Part shown: positions 1 to 8,972 of the stretch, one piece after another
How positions within the stretch are numbered: the first letter of the stretch is position 1
Layout of the letters: the number at the start of each line of letters is the position of its first letter
Origin: a bacterium
Lineage (GTDB): Bacteria > Bacillota_A > Clostridia > Lachnospirales > Lachnospiraceae
Length of the DNA stretch: 58,811 nucleotides
Reading direction: 5' to 3'
Assembly (NCBI GenBank): GCA_004562915.1
Contig: SFQZ01000009.1
Coordinates: 1-58,811 of the forward strand
Notes under the pieces: generated by a model
Databases searched by the model: none
What the model was told of the DNA's origin: nothing
What the model saw: the letters and a program-made list of their open reading frames with translations, nothing else
Position numbers and translations under genes: made by a program

Positions 1-190
1 TAGTCATAAGATTGCCTCTCTATATTGCTCAAAAAATTGGCAGATTGGCACTTTGAGAGGCTATATTCATTTTGAGATTACAGTTTGCGGAAACTCAAGC
101 TTGCATTTTTTATAATATCTGAGAATACTTGTCACACATTTTTTTTAAGTATTCTAAAATAAGAAAAAACGTAACGGAGGTATATAGATA
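1..190. other. Upstream region of the GH4 gene
   Basis: This stretch has no gene. A 7-bp inverted repeat (GCCTCTC at 14-20, GAGAGGC at 55-61) and a TATAAT at 111-116 are visible, but no -35 box lies at normal spacing from it. Promoters of glycosidase genes often need an activator such as an AraC-type protein, so a weak -35 would not be surprising; that is inference only. A ribosome binding site (AACGGAGG) at about 173-180 serves the gene at 191. Confidence 0.3.
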
Positions 191-1657
191 ATGAGTTTTA
201 AAATTGCATTTATCGGTGCGGGCAGTCTTGTCTTTGCCCGGACACTTTTTACAGATATTCTGTCTGTACCGGAATTTCATGATATCGAGATTGCTTTCAC
301 AGATATCAATCCGGAAAATCTGGAACGCACCCGTCAGCTGTGCCAGCGGGATCTGGATGCCAACGGAATCAACATTACCATTCAGGCCATAACCGACAGA
401 CGAGAAGCTTTCCGCAATGCCAGATATATCATCAATTGTGTACGCATCGGCGGACTGGAAGGCTTTGAAACAGATATCGAAATCCCGTTAAAATACGGAG
501 TGGATCAGTGTGTTGGTGACACTTTGTGTACCGGAGGTATCATGTACGGTCAGAGAGTCATCGCTGCTTTGCTGGATTTCTGCAAAGATATCCGGGAAGT
601 GGCGGAACCGGGTGCGATCATGCTGAATTATTCCAATCCAAATGCCATGGCTACCTGGGCCTGCAACAAATATGGCGGTGTCAAAACAATTGGTTTGTGC
701 CATGGAGAAATTCACGGGGAAATACAGATTGCCGAGGTTTTGGGAATTCCCAGAGAAGAACTGGATATTACCTGTGCCGGAATCAATCATCAGACATGGT
801 ATATTTCCGTAAAACATCATGGAAAAGAAATGCTGGATCAGATTCTGCCCGGATTTGAAGCTCATGAAAAATTCAGAGAAGAAGAAAAAGTCCGGATCGA
901 TATCTTAAAACGTTTCGGTTACTATTCTACAGAATCCAATGGACATCTTTCCGAATATGTGTCATGGTATCGCAAACGTCCGGAAGAGATCAAGGACTGG
1001 ATCAATCTGGACAGCTGGATCAACGGAGAGACAGGCGGTTATCTTCGCGTGACCAGAGAATCCAGAAACTGGTTCGATACCGACTTCCCGCAAATTCTCT
1101 CAGAACCTCCAAAAAAACTGGACGGTTCCGAGAGAGGCAAAGAACACTGTTCTTACATTATAGAATCTCTGGAAACCGGAAGAAAATATCGGGGACATTT
1201 TAACGTAATGAACGAAGGCTGTATTACCAACCTTCCATCTGAATCTGTTGTCGAAGTTCCCTGTTACGTGGACGGCAACGGTATCAGTGTTCCCAAAATA
1301 GGTGATCTGCCTCTGGGCTGTGCTGCTGTATGCTCTCAGTCCATCTGGGTACAGAAACTGGCCGTGGAAGCTGCAGTAGCCGGAGATGTCAATCTCTTAA
1401 AACAGGCAGCACTGATGGATCCGCTGACAGGAGCGGTATGCAATCCACCGGAAATCTGGCAGATGATTGATGAAATGTTGGTAGCCCAGGAGCAATGGCT
1501 GCCTCAATACAAAGAAGCCATCACCCAGGCCAAAGAAAACCTGAAACGCCCGGATCTGATTCCGGTAAGAGAAGGATATCGGGGAGCAGTCAGACTGCAG
1601 GAAAAGACAGTGGAAGAAGTTGCTGCTGAAAAAGAAAATAGAAAAATTACTGTATAA
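191..1657 (+). CDS. GH4 family NAD-dependent alpha-glycosidase (alpha-galactosidase/alpha-glucosidase, MelA/AglA-like)
   Basis: Cytosolic glycosidase of family GH4, which hydrolyses alpha-hexosides by an NAD- and Mn-dependent redox-elimination mechanism. Seen: 488 residues, the usual length; an N-terminal Rossmann motif IGAGSLVFAR (residues 8-17); LNYSNPNAM near residue 145; the Cys-His metal motif GLCHG near 176; and AGINHQTW near 199. ATG follows AACGGAGG by 10 bases. It stands alone on the plus strand and converges with the antiporter gene on a shared terminator. No sugar transporter or regulator is visible in the window, although these could lie upstream of position 1. Galactosidase versus glucosidase specificity cannot be decided from sequence alone. 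Confidence 0.9.
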   Translation: MSFKIAFIGAGSLVFARTLFTDILSVPEFHDIEIAFTDINPENLERTRQLCQRDLDANGINITIQAITDRREAFRNARYIINCVRIGGLEGFETDIEIPLKYGVDQCVGDTLCTGGIMYGQRVIAALLDFCKDIREVAEPGAIMLNYSNPNAMATWACNKYGGVKTIGLCHGEIHGEIQIAEVLGIPREELDITCAGINHQTWYISVKHHGKEMLDQILPGFEAHEKFREEEKVRIDILKRFGYYSTESNGHLSEYVSWYRKRPEEIKDWINLDSWINGETGGYLRVTRESRNWFDTDFPQILSEPPKKLDGSERGKEHCSYIIESLETGRKYRGHFNVMNEGCITNLPSESVVEVPCYVDGNGISVPKIGDLPLGCAAVCSQSIWVQKLAVEAAVAGDVNLLKQAALMDPLTGAVCNPPEIWQMIDEMLVAQEQWLPQYKEAITQAKENLKRPDLIPVREGYRGAVRLQEKTVEEVAAEKENRKITV

Positions 1658-1661
1658 TAAC

Positions 1662-1725
1662 AAAAGGATTTCAGTACATTAGTAAATCTCCTTGATTTTC
1701 TAATATTCTGAAATCCTTTTTATTG
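1662..1725. terminator. Bidirectional intrinsic terminator
   Basis: Inverted repeat: left arm AAAAGGATTTCAG at 1662-1674, right arm CTGAAATCCTTTT at 1708-1720, with T-runs on both strands. It separates the convergent GH4 and antiporter genes and can serve both. Confidence 0.85.
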
Positions 1726-1737
1726 ACTTATTTTCTT

Positions 1738-3138
1738 CTATACAAACACAAATCCAACAACCAGATAAGCCACCAGTGCCAGTGCCCCACATACCAGTGC
1801 ATATGGCAACTGTGTCTTTACATGGTCAATATGGTCAGCTGCGGCCCCTGTGGAGGACAATACTGTCGTATCAGAAAGTGGAGAACAGTGATCTCCAAAT
1901 ACACCACCTCCTGCTACAGCGGCAAAACTTGCGACGATCAGAATTGACATCTGATTATTCGTAAAACTGAATGCCAGCGGCAGTGCGATCGGCATACAGA
2001 TTGCAAATGTTCCCCAGGAGGAACCGGTGGCAAATGCCATGATCGCGGATACCAGGAAAATGATCGCCGGCAACATATGAGGAGTCAGAAAATTTTCTGT
2101 CAGTGAAATAATATAATTTGCTGTTCCCATCTGTGAACTCAGGCCATTTACGGAATATGCAAGTGCCAGAAGCATAACTGCCGGGATTGCACCTTTTACG
2201 CCGTCAGTCAGTGTATTCATAACCTCTTTAAAAGGAATTCCCTGAATCATCATACTGATACTCATAAAAATCAGGACAAAAAGAAATGCTTCCATAGTCT
2301 TTGCAGATTTCATGGAAATATAAGTTGCGACAGCAATACTTACGATCATGAGGACCGGCAGAATAAAGTTCAAAAATACACGAATCTTGATTCCTGAATA
2401 CGGCTGCATCTCTGTCAATTCTTTACCAATCAGAGGAGTAGCACCGTCACGAAGTACTTTTCCCTCTTCCATGGCCCGCTTCTCTGCCTTTTTCATCGGT
2501 CCGAAATCCGGCACAATTCCGATTGCGATCAATCCTACGAAGAGAACCGCAAACAACGCGTAGAAGTTAAATGGAATTGCCTTTAAGAACAAAACAGACG
2601 CATCTTCGTCTGTAGCGATACATCCAACTCCCACAGCCAGTCCCATCAGGTAAGCTGCCCATCCCGTGATCGGCATCAGTACACTGACCGGAGCAGACGT
2701 AGAATCCGCAATATAAGCCAGTTTCTCACGCGAAATTTTTGCTTTATCCGTGATACTTCTCATGGTTGAACCTACGAACAGTGGACTAAAGGAATCACTA
2801 AAGTAAATGAAAATACCAAGAATCCATGCCATTAGCTGTGCACCTCTCCGGCTCAGATTTTTGTCATGTACTTTCTGGGAAAATCCTTGAATCGCACCTG
2901 TTTTCTGGAAATATGCAACCAGAATTCCGATAAACGTATTCAGAAGCATAACCCAGGAAAAACTTGTGGTTCCCAGACTTTCTTTCAGCAGCGTCGGAAA
3001 TCCCATAATTCCCTGTCCTGCCAACAACGTTCCTGCGATACAGGCAATTACCAGTGATACAATCGTATTCCTGGTAGCAAATGACAAAACAATTGCAAGA
3101 ACTGCAGGAATAATTGAAATAAATCCCATTGTTTCCAT
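1738..3138 (-). CDS. NhaC-family Na+/H+ antiporter-like transporter
   Basis: Integral membrane secondary transporter of the NhaC family (466 residues, about eleven hydrophobic segments). Seen: signature stretches FSDSFSPLFVGSTMRS, DSTSAPVSVLMPITGW and, near the C-terminus, GGGVFGDHCSPLSDTTVLSS, all typical of the family. GGGAGGAAG precedes the ATG closely. It lies 95 bases downstream of ald on the same strand and is probably co-transcribed. Several members of this family exchange organic or amino acids rather than simply Na+ and H+, so a role linked to alanine metabolism is possible; that is inference. A weak hairpin lies between the two genes. Confidence 0.85.
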   Translation of the reverse strand: METMGFISIIPAVLAIVLSFATRNTIVSLVIACIAGTLLAGQGIMGFPTLLKESLGTTSFSWVMLLNTFIGILVAYFQKTGAIQGFSQKVHDKNLSRRGAQLMAWILGIFIYFSDSFSPLFVGSTMRSITDKAKISREKLAYIADSTSAPVSVLMPITGWAAYLMGLAVGVGCIATDEDASVLFLKAIPFNFYALFAVLFVGLIAIGIVPDFGPMKKAEKRAMEEGKVLRDGATPLIGKELTEMQPYSGIKIRVFLNFILPVLMIVSIAVATYISMKSAKTMEAFLFVLIFMSISMMIQGIPFKEVMNTLTDGVKGAIPAVMLLALAYSVNGLSSQMGTANYIISLTENFLTPHMLPAIIFLVSAIMAFATGSSWGTFAICMPIALPLAFSFTNNQMSILIVASFAAVAGGGVFGDHCSPLSDTTVLSSTGAAADHIDHVKTQLPYALVCGALALVAYLVVGFVFV

Positions 3139-3160
3139 AATCTTCCTCCCTCTTTGAGAA

Positions 3161-3189
3161 GCCTTTTTCCGGGATTGTGAGGAAAAGGC
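3161..3189 (-). other. Hairpin between ald and the NhaC-type gene
   Basis: GCCTTTTTCC at 3161-3170 pairs with GGAAAAGGC at 3181-3189. No U-run follows on the minus strand, so this is more likely an mRNA processing or stability structure, or a weak attenuator, than a full terminator. Confidence 0.4.
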
Positions 3190-3233
3190 AAAATTTTATA
3201 TTGCATCCTTACGGAGCATATATCAGGCTGGGT

Positions 3234-4406
3234 TTACTCTCCCAATCTGATATAATTCTCTGAACGTGTCACAGTAGCAGGTGGTGCCGGATCCAGTTTC
3301 TGGTCAGCGATTCCCAGGATATCCTCCGGACGGATCCATGGACGATTCTGAAGAGCGCTTGTCTCTTCATGTGTCAGATATCCCTTATATGTAGTCAGAC
3401 TTCTGCGCAGGAAACCATCCTTCGCACAGGCTGCAGCAACACCGTTATTCAGGATACTGCGAAAATGCGGTAATACAGAAGCTGCATAAGCCACAGATGT
3501 GGAATTTGCAATGGCACCCGGAATATTGCTTACACAATAATGTACGATTCCCTCTTCAATATATCTTGGATTTTCATGTGTTGTTTCGTGGAAAGATTCA
3601 ATGGCACCATTTTCATCATTGCTGATATCTACAATAACAGAACCTTTTTCCATAAGCTTCAGCATTTCCCGGTCAATCAGGAAATCATTGCAGCCTTTCG
3701 GCCATTTCACACAGTTTAAAACCATATCTGTCTGGGGCAGTATCTTTTTAATGTTGTATTTTGTAGAAATCATAGTGTTGATACTTTCCTTATACTGATT
3801 CTGCAGAGAGCGCAGTGTACCAATGTTAATATCGGCAACTGTTACCCATGCTCCCAGTGCATGAAGTACAGATAAAGCGGCTTTTCCCACAGTTCCGCCA
3901 CCCAGAATCAATACATTCATTCCGGGAGCAGCCCCTAGACCACTGACAAACTTTCCTTTTCCTCCGTTAATCGTGAGCATGGACTCCAATCCCATCAGTG
4001 CGCCCTGTTTTCCGGCAGCTTCACAATTAGGTGATCCGTAACGGTGAGAATCCTCTGCGGTAAAAGCAATAACCTTGTGATCCAGCAGCGCCTGTACCTC
4101 TTTTTCATGGGCAGCAGGATGGATACAGGTAAATACAATCTGATTTTCTCTGAGCATATCATATTCAGACGACTCGAACTCTTTTACTTTTGCGACAAAT
4201 TCGCAGGTGTCATAAATTTCTTTCGCGGAATCCACAAGAATGGCACCCTCTGCCGCATAAGCCTCATCTTCAAATCCTGCACGCTCTCCGGCTCCTTTTT
4301 GTACCTTGACTTCATGACCGTCAGATACCAGGACTGCAACTTCCGCAGGTGTGGCGATTACACGATATTCTCCTACCTTAATGTCTTTTAGTATTCCTAC
4401 TTTCAT
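3234..4406 (-). CDS. ald: Alanine dehydrogenase
   Basis: Catalyses NAD-dependent oxidative deamination of L-alanine to pyruvate and ammonia (reversible) in the cytosol. Seen: 390 residues. Known Ald substrate residues fall at the classic positions: Arg15, Lys75 and His96, and an aspartate (Asp264) sits where family Asp270 aligns. The NAD-binding loop LILGGGTVGKAAL is at residues 166-178. The start at 4406 was chosen over the in-frame ATG at 4487 because AGAAGGA lies just upstream and because the family begins with M-K-x-G. It has its own promoter (4479-4507), and the leader carries a large dyad (4439-4470). The NhaC-type gene follows. Confidence 0.93.
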   Translation of the reverse strand: MKVGILKDIKVGEYRVIATPAEVAVLVSDGHEVKVQKGAGERAGFEDEAYAAEGAILVDSAKEIYDTCEFVAKVKEFESSEYDMLRENQIVFTCIHPAAHEKEVQALLDHKVIAFTAEDSHRYGSPNCEAAGKQGALMGLESMLTINGGKGKFVSGLGAAPGMNVLILGGGTVGKAALSVLHALGAWVTVADINIGTLRSLQNQYKESINTMISTKYNIKKILPQTDMVLNCVKWPKGCNDFLIDREMLKLMEKGSVIVDISNDENGAIESFHETTHENPRYIEEGIVHYCVSNIPGAIANSTSVAYAASVLPHFRSILNNGVAAACAKDGFLRRSLTTYKGYLTHEETSALQNRPWIRPEDILGIADQKLDPAPPATVTRSENYIRLGE

Positions 4407-4438
4407 ATTATAATCCTTCTTTTCTGATCTCAAAATTT

Positions 4439-4470
4439 TGTCTGGCACGGTTAAAAACCTGTGCCAGACA
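4439..4470 (-). promoter_or_regulatory. Perfect 10-bp dyad at the 5' end of the ald transcript
   Basis: TGTCTGGCAC (4439-4448) and GTGCCAGACA (4461-4470) are perfect complements with a 12-base loop. The predicted ald start site (~4472) is directly adjacent, so the dyad would be the first structure in the ald mRNA. It could be an operator, a 5' stabilising stem-loop, or the terminator of the upstream MATE gene; the bases after it (AAAATTTTG) are not a clean U-run. Confidence 0.6.
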
Positions 4471-4478
4471 CTTGTTTT

Positions 4479-4507
4479 AGTATACACAACTTTTCACTTT
4501 AACGCAA
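4479..4507 (-). promoter_or_regulatory. Predicted sigma-A promoter of ald
   Basis: On the minus strand: -35 TTGCGT (4502-4507), 17-base spacer, -10 TATACT (4479-4484). Expected start near 4472. Confidence 0.6.
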
Positions 4508-4565
4508 GAGCAAATTACAGTGTTATCAACAGAAACGCATTAATAATACAACAATTCCCCTGTGA

Positions 4566-5930
4566 TCATTCTTTTAATTTGCGATATTCCCTCACAAACA
4601 ATGTAGCTGTAGTTGCCACCGCAATAATATCCGCCACCGGTTCCGCCAAAAATACAGCCATTGTCTTATTCGCAAAGAAATTCGGTAATACATAAATCAA
4701 TGGAATCAGCAAAATTACTTTACGCAGCAACGCCAAAAATACGGATGTCTTTGCATTTCCCAGTGCGATAAAGGTCTGTTGACAGGCTATCTGAATTCCG
4801 AAGATTAAGACACCTGCCATATAAATACGGATGGCCCACTCTGTATATTCTGCCAACTCCGGATTATTGGTAAAGATTCCGACGAAAACCTGCGGTGCAA
4901 GCATACACACGCTCCACATTACTATGGTAAAGATCAGGCAACTGATCAGAAGCAGACGGAAAGCCTTTTTTACTCTTCCAATTTTATTTGCCCCATAATT
5001 GAAACTGACGATCGGCTGTGATCCCTGTGTCAGCCCCTGCAGCGGCAGCATCGTGAACTGCATAATACTGCTCAGAATCGTCATGGCACCTACAGCCGTA
5101 TCACCACCATATTTTAATAGACTTGTATTAAAGCAAACACTCAAAATACTTTCTGTAAACTGCATGATAAACGGCGAAACACCAAGTGCAATGCACGGAA
5201 GTACAACTTTCCCCTGGATTTTCATACACTGAGGTTTCAGACGAAGCGTCGTTTTCTCACCCATCAGAAATTTCAGGATCCATGTACACGACACTCCCTG
5301 AGAAATAATCGTTGCCAGAGCAGCCCCTCTTACTCCCATTCCTAAGGCAAATATAAAAATAGGATCCAGAACAATATTGCAGACTGCCCCGATCACTACC
5401 GTCATCATACCAATCCTGGAAAATCCCTGTGCGTTAATAAAAGCATTCATTCCCAGGGCCAGCTGGACAAAAATCGTACCGCAGGCATAAATCTGCATGT
5501 AATTCCAGGCATAAGTAATAGTATTTTCACTGGCTCCAAACAGCATCAGCACACTTTTGCCTGCGATAAGGAAAAAGACCGTCAAAACAACCGCTACGAT
5601 ACAAAGCATAGCCGCACAGTTTCCCATGATGCGCTCTGCCTCATCCTTTTTTCCTTTTCCCATCATGATCGAAGCCCTGGGAGCTCCGCCCATACTTACT
5701 AAAGCAGCAAAAGCAGAAATGCACATAATCACAGGCATGGTCACTCCCACCCCGGTAAGTGCACTGGGACCTATCTCCGGGATATGCCCAATATACATCC
5801 TGTCTACCATATTATAAAGCACATTGATCAGCTGTGCCAGTATAGCCGGCAGAGCAAGCTTAAACAACAGACTGCCCACAGGATCCTGCCCCAAATCCGC
5901 TTCTTTCTTTTTTGTCTGATCGTTTTTCAT
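4566..5930 (-). CDS. MATE family efflux transporter (first of three)
   Basis: Multidrug and toxic compound extrusion antiporter, 454 residues, about twelve membrane segments in two MatE halves. Seen: N-terminal LALPAILAQLINVLYNMVDRMYIGH, shown here only as residues about 26-50, typical of DinF/NorM-like proteins, and the second-half repeat around residue 240. Like other MATEs it probably exports cationic organic compounds using Na+ or H+; the substrate is unknown. It begins 4 bases after the stop of the next MATE gene, so both are translated from one mRNA that starts at the GNAT gene. Confidence 0.9.
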   Translation of the reverse strand: MKNDQTKKKEADLGQDPVGSLLFKLALPAILAQLINVLYNMVDRMYIGHIPEIGPSALTGVGVTMPVIMCISAFAALVSMGGAPRASIMMGKGKKDEAERIMGNCAAMLCIVAVVLTVFFLIAGKSVLMLFGASENTITYAWNYMQIYACGTIFVQLALGMNAFINAQGFSRIGMMTVVIGAVCNIVLDPIFIFALGMGVRGAALATIISQGVSCTWILKFLMGEKTTLRLKPQCMKIQGKVVLPCIALGVSPFIMQFTESILSVCFNTSLLKYGGDTAVGAMTILSSIMQFTMLPLQGLTQGSQPIVSFNYGANKIGRVKKAFRLLLISCLIFTIVMWSVCMLAPQVFVGIFTNNPELAEYTEWAIRIYMAGVLIFGIQIACQQTFIALGNAKTSVFLALLRKVILLIPLIYVLPNFFANKTMAVFLAEPVADIIAVATTATLFVREYRKLKE

Positions 5931-5934
5931 TTTT

Positions 5935-7278
5935 TCACTCCTTTTTCCCTTTCACTTTTATGTTATAATACAAAATTCCCACCAGATCTGCCAGAATCCA
6001 GCCAATCGGAATGGCCCACCAGATCGCAGATACACCAAATGCAGGGTCTGGCGCAAATGTATATGCCAGCAGTACCCGTGTTCCCAGGGAAATGATTGTC
6101 AGTATCAGCGAGATACCTGGTTTTTCCATTCCCCTGTAAATTCCGTAAAGCAAGAACAAAATACCGATTCCCCAATAAAATGCCCCTTCGACCCTCAGAT
6201 AATGCATTCCTGCCCAAATGATCTCCTGATTTTCTTTTTCCACAAATATCCTCATAAGCGGATTTGCAAATACACAGACGGCCATAGACACTGCTCCACA
6301 AAAAATCACCGACACTGTCACGGCTTTTTTGATTCCCTTATGAATCCGCTCTTTTTTTCCAGCCCCATGATTCTGTGCCGTAAAGATAGAAAAAGCATTT
6401 CCAAATTCCTGTGCCGGCATATAAGCAAGCGTATCGATTTTCACAGCCGCTGCAAATGCCGCCATGATCACCGTTCCAAAACTGTTAACCAATCCCTGTA
6501 TCATCAAAATTCCAAAATTCATCACCGATTGCTGCACACAGGTAAGTACAGAATATCCGGCAATATAACGTAACAATTTCCGACTGATCTTTCTATGCTT
6601 TCTCTCCGGCAAAATATGGGACATATATATAACTGTATAGATCATGATCCCCAATCCGGCAGCTGCCTGTGCTGTCACGGTAGCCCACGCAGCACCTGCG
6701 ACACCCCATTCAAGTCCAATCACGAACCATAAATCCAGAATAATATTTATGATAGAAGATGCTGCCAAAAAACTAAGGGGAACAGAAGAATTTCCCACGG
6801 CTCTTAACAGGCTGGCAAAATAATTATACAAAAACACCAACAGAATTCCTACAAAGATAATCCATACATAGGAACGCATCAGTGTAAATATTTCATCTGG
6901 CACCTGCAGCATGTTCAGGATCCAGTCAATTTTCCAAAATACAACTATGGTAATCGCAATCGCCACCAATCCAATCATCCAGAAAGAAACCCAAATACTC
7001 TCTTTCAGCCTGTCCTTTTCATCTGCTCCGAAAAATATAGCATAAACTGCTCCGCTTCCCATACACAGACCAATAATCACAGAATTTATAAATGTCATCA
7101 GTGTATATGCTGATCCCACAGCTGCCAGCGCATCCGCACCAATGTATCTCCCCACGATGATCGTATCCGCAATATTATAAATCTGCTGTAGAAAGTTTCC
7201 TACAATCATAGGAATGGAAAACAGCAACAGCGTCTTCAAGATATTTCCTTCTGTAAGCTGGATTTGCCTGCTTTTCAT
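5935..7278 (-). CDS. MATE family efflux transporter (second of three)
   Basis: Inner-membrane MATE antiporter of 447 residues. Seen: FSIPMIVGNFLQQIYNIAD near the N-terminus, VGRYIGADALAAVGSAYTLM following, and a two-fold repeated architecture. The start at 7278 is preferred to ATGs at 7311 and 7293 because GATGAGGAA lies 7 bases upstream and the start then falls 4 bases after the stop of the DUF1349 gene. It differs clearly from the neighbouring MATE at 4566, so the pair is not a recent duplication. MATE pairs may act independently; heteromers are not established for this family. Confidence 0.88.
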   Translation of the reverse strand: MKSRQIQLTEGNILKTLLLFSIPMIVGNFLQQIYNIADTIIVGRYIGADALAAVGSAYTLMTFINSVIIGLCMGSGAVYAIFFGADEKDRLKESIWVSFWMIGLVAIAITIVVFWKIDWILNMLQVPDEIFTLMRSYVWIIFVGILLVFLYNYFASLLRAVGNSSVPLSFLAASSIINIILDLWFVIGLEWGVAGAAWATVTAQAAAGLGIMIYTVIYMSHILPERKHRKISRKLLRYIAGYSVLTCVQQSVMNFGILMIQGLVNSFGTVIMAAFAAAVKIDTLAYMPAQEFGNAFSIFTAQNHGAGKKERIHKGIKKAVTVSVIFCGAVSMAVCVFANPLMRIFVEKENQEIIWAGMHYLRVEGAFYWGIGILFLLYGIYRGMEKPGISLILTIISLGTRVLLAYTFAPDPAFGVSAIWWAIPIGWILADLVGILYYNIKVKGKKE

Positions 7279-7282
7279 GCAA

Positions 7283-7900
7283 TTATTCCTCATCCGGAGC
7301 CTGTCCGTCATGAGTAGCCCACATACATTCCATAATCTTCATATCCGTAAAAACAGCTTTAAATGAAGAATCCTCCGGACTGCAGGCATAGATACCAAAG
7401 CGGATGGTTTCTTTTCCCTCCCACATATGACACACTCTCATCTGCGTAAAATGTTCCCCATCCTGAGAACATTCAATACAGTAATCATCCTCCCGGCGGC
7501 TGAATCTGTACCAAATGGTTTTTATATCAGCACTTATTGCGGTTGTTGCCCAGTCAGAATAACCATGGTTTGTCACAACACTGCCCAGATGCTGAAATTC
7601 TTCATTTTCATATTCAACGGAACCCTTCAGCCAGTTTTCGCTGTCCAGATACATGACGATACCGCACTGGTCGAACCGGTGGTGGCTGTCCGTAAAATCT
7701 GTTTTCACAACAAAAGAAAAATACTTTTCATCTGTCTCCCACTGTAATACCGGTGCGTTATCATTTCTGAAATGATAATATGTTCGCTGCCACAGATCCG
7801 TTCCCGGCTCTGTAGTTATTTCTATCCTGTCTTTCCCGATTGTAAAAATTTTCGGCTGCCTTGTCCATTTTAACTGATTCATTTTTAATGTCATTTTCAT
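7283..7900 (-). CDS. DUF1349 domain protein (concanavalin-like fold)
   Basis: 205-residue soluble protein that matches the DUF1349 family (YesU-like), with a predicted jelly-roll/concanavalin fold found beside many carbohydrate genes. Seen: DLWQRTYYHFRNDNAP, FDQCGIVMYLDSENWLKGSVEYENE shortened here to its first part, and VTNHGYSDWAT. No signal peptide is present. The ribosome binding site AAGGAGA ends 4 bases before the ATG at 7900. It sits between the GNAT gene (9 bases) and a MATE gene (4 bases), so it is an operon member. Carbohydrate binding or trimming is a family-based guess; the catalytic role is unproven. Confidence 0.75.
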   Translation of the reverse strand: MKMTLKMNQLKWTRQPKIFTIGKDRIEITTEPGTDLWQRTYYHFRNDNAPVLQWETDEKYFSFVVKTDFTDSHHRFDQCGIVMYLDSENWLKGSVEYENEEFQHLGSVVTNHGYSDWATTAISADIKTIWYRFSRREDDYCIECSQDGEHFTQMRVCHMWEGKETIRFGIYACSPEDSSFKAVFTDMKIMECMWATHDGQAPDEE

Positions 7901-7909
7901 CGTCTCTCC

Positions 7910-8461
7910 TTATCGTATAAATTCATCTTTAAACAATCCAAACTGCAGATCATCACCATACGTTCCGTCTTTTCTTTTTATCTGTGATCTCAGACAGGCC
8001 TCCTGCTTCATTCCGATTTTTTCCAGAACTTTTCTGGAACCGATATTCTCACTGTCACAGCCTGCAATGATTTTACGACAGTTTACTTTTTCAAACAGAA
8101 AATCTACGACTCCTCTTAACGCTTCCGATATGATCCCCTTTCCCCAAAAATCATAGGCCAGCGCATAAGCAATTCCACAAATTTCCGTTTCTTCATCCAG
8201 ATAACAGACGTTTATCGTACCTACAATACGCCCGTCAAATTGTATTACCCAATTATAAGATCTTTTTTCTTCTATCTTCATTATGTAATCCACATAAGCA
8301 AAAGTATCCTTCATACTTTCATGTGCACACCATGAAGTATATTTTGCAACTCTTTCATCATTCATCCAGCCATAAAACATATCTTCCGCATAGTCACGAC
8401 TGAACTTTTTTAACAATAGCCTGTCTGTTTTAATCGTAAGCGTTCCACAATGATTTAACAT
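7910..8461 (-). CDS. GNAT family N-acetyltransferase (RimJ/RimL type)
   Basis: Acetyl-CoA-dependent N-acetyltransferase, 183 residues. Seen: N-terminal TIKTDRLLLKKFSRDYAEDM, typical of the RimJ/L branch (Acetyltransf_3), acetyl-CoA loop region AYDFWGKGIISEAL, and C-terminal CDSENIGSRKVLEKIGM. GGAGGAATT lies directly before the ATG. First complete gene of the GNAT, DUF1349, MATE, MATE operon, with a good promoter at 8586-8614. Being co-transcribed with exporters fits a resistance or detoxification role, but the substrate cannot be told from sequence. Confidence 0.85.
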   Translation of the reverse strand: MLNHCGTLTIKTDRLLLKKFSRDYAEDMFYGWMNDERVAKYTSWCAHESMKDTFAYVDYIMKIEEKRSYNWVIQFDGRIVGTINVCYLDEETEICGIAYALAYDFWGKGIISEALRGVVDFLFEKVNCRKIIAGCDSENIGSRKVLEKIGMKQEACLRSQIKRKDGTYGDDLQFGLFKDEFIR

Positions 8462-8544
8462 AATTCCTCCAAAACCTCTTTCAGATAATCCTCAGCTGCT
8501 TTTCTCGACCTAAAAATGAAGATATCTTTTCTTTCTATATACAA
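8455..8544 (-). other. Possible 29-codon leader ORF or gene remnant
   Basis: Between the predicted promoter and the GNAT gene an open frame starting at TTG (8544) encodes a charged, helix-like 29-residue peptide (contains RSRKAAEDYLKEVLEEL) and ends with a TAA that overlaps the GNAT start by 7 bases. It has no clear ribosome binding site and no ATG. It could be a coupled leader peptide or the tail of a decayed gene. Confidence 0.2.
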
Positions 8545-8585
8545 ATACTTATCTATATATTATCTTCTTTTTTCCTGTTAGGCAA

Positions 8586-8614
8586 ATTATATTTGAATAA
8601 ATCTCAATGTCCAA
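8586..8614 (-). promoter_or_regulatory. Predicted promoter of the GNAT-DUF1349-MATE-MATE operon
   Basis: Minus strand: -35 TTGGAC (8609-8614), 17-base spacer, -10 TATAAT (8586-8591). The 5' leader would be about 118 bases. Confidence 0.65.
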
Positions 8615-8660
8615 TCTCCTTCCAAGATAAAAACGTCTCCGGGATTTTCCTGTAATGAAT

Positions 8661-8692
8661 AAAGAGCAGCAATTGTGCTCCTGCTGCTCTTT
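8661..8692 (-). terminator. Terminator hairpin after the 85-residue protein gene
   Basis: AAAGAGCAGC (8661-8670) pairs with GCTGCTCTTT (8683-8692), loop of 12. The stop codon of the gene lies within the stem. The following U-run is poor, so efficiency is uncertain. Confidence 0.55.
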
Positions 8693-8948
8693 ATCCCTGT
8701 ACTGCCATATCCGGCCAGTTTAATATATATTCTGCTAATTCTCTGTCATAATCCCCGCCGATATCTTCACTCCGACCGGCATGACGTACATTGGTATCTA
8801 CTCCATATTCCCCGTCTTCACAAAATTCCCAGATATGATACCGAAGTCCGCGAAACTGGAAATCAAGACTTCCCAGATTTTCTTCTTCCGTATATTTATA
8901 TAAAATATTCTTTTGTTCCAATGCTTTCTGAATGTTTTCCATGCGCAT
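8691..8948 (-). CDS. Conserved small protein of unknown function
   Basis: 85-residue acidic soluble protein; I recognise the type as a short conserved protein of gut Clostridia but can assign no function. Seen: GSLDFQFRGLRYHIWEF in the middle, VDTNVRHAGRSEDIGGDY and a C-terminal EYILNWP; no signal peptide, no membrane segment. AAGGTG sits 5 bases before the ATG at 8948. It starts 24 bases after the third MATE gene and ends in a hairpin, so it is probably the last gene of the mannosidase-MATE transcript. A second ATG two codons in is also possible. Confidence 0.65.
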   Translation of the reverse strand: MRMENIQKALEQKNILYKYTEEENLGSLDFQFRGLRYHIWEFCEDGEYGVDTNVRHAGRSEDIGGDYDRELAEYILNWPDMAVQG

Positions 8949-8972
8949 TATATCACCTTCCTTCCATATATT

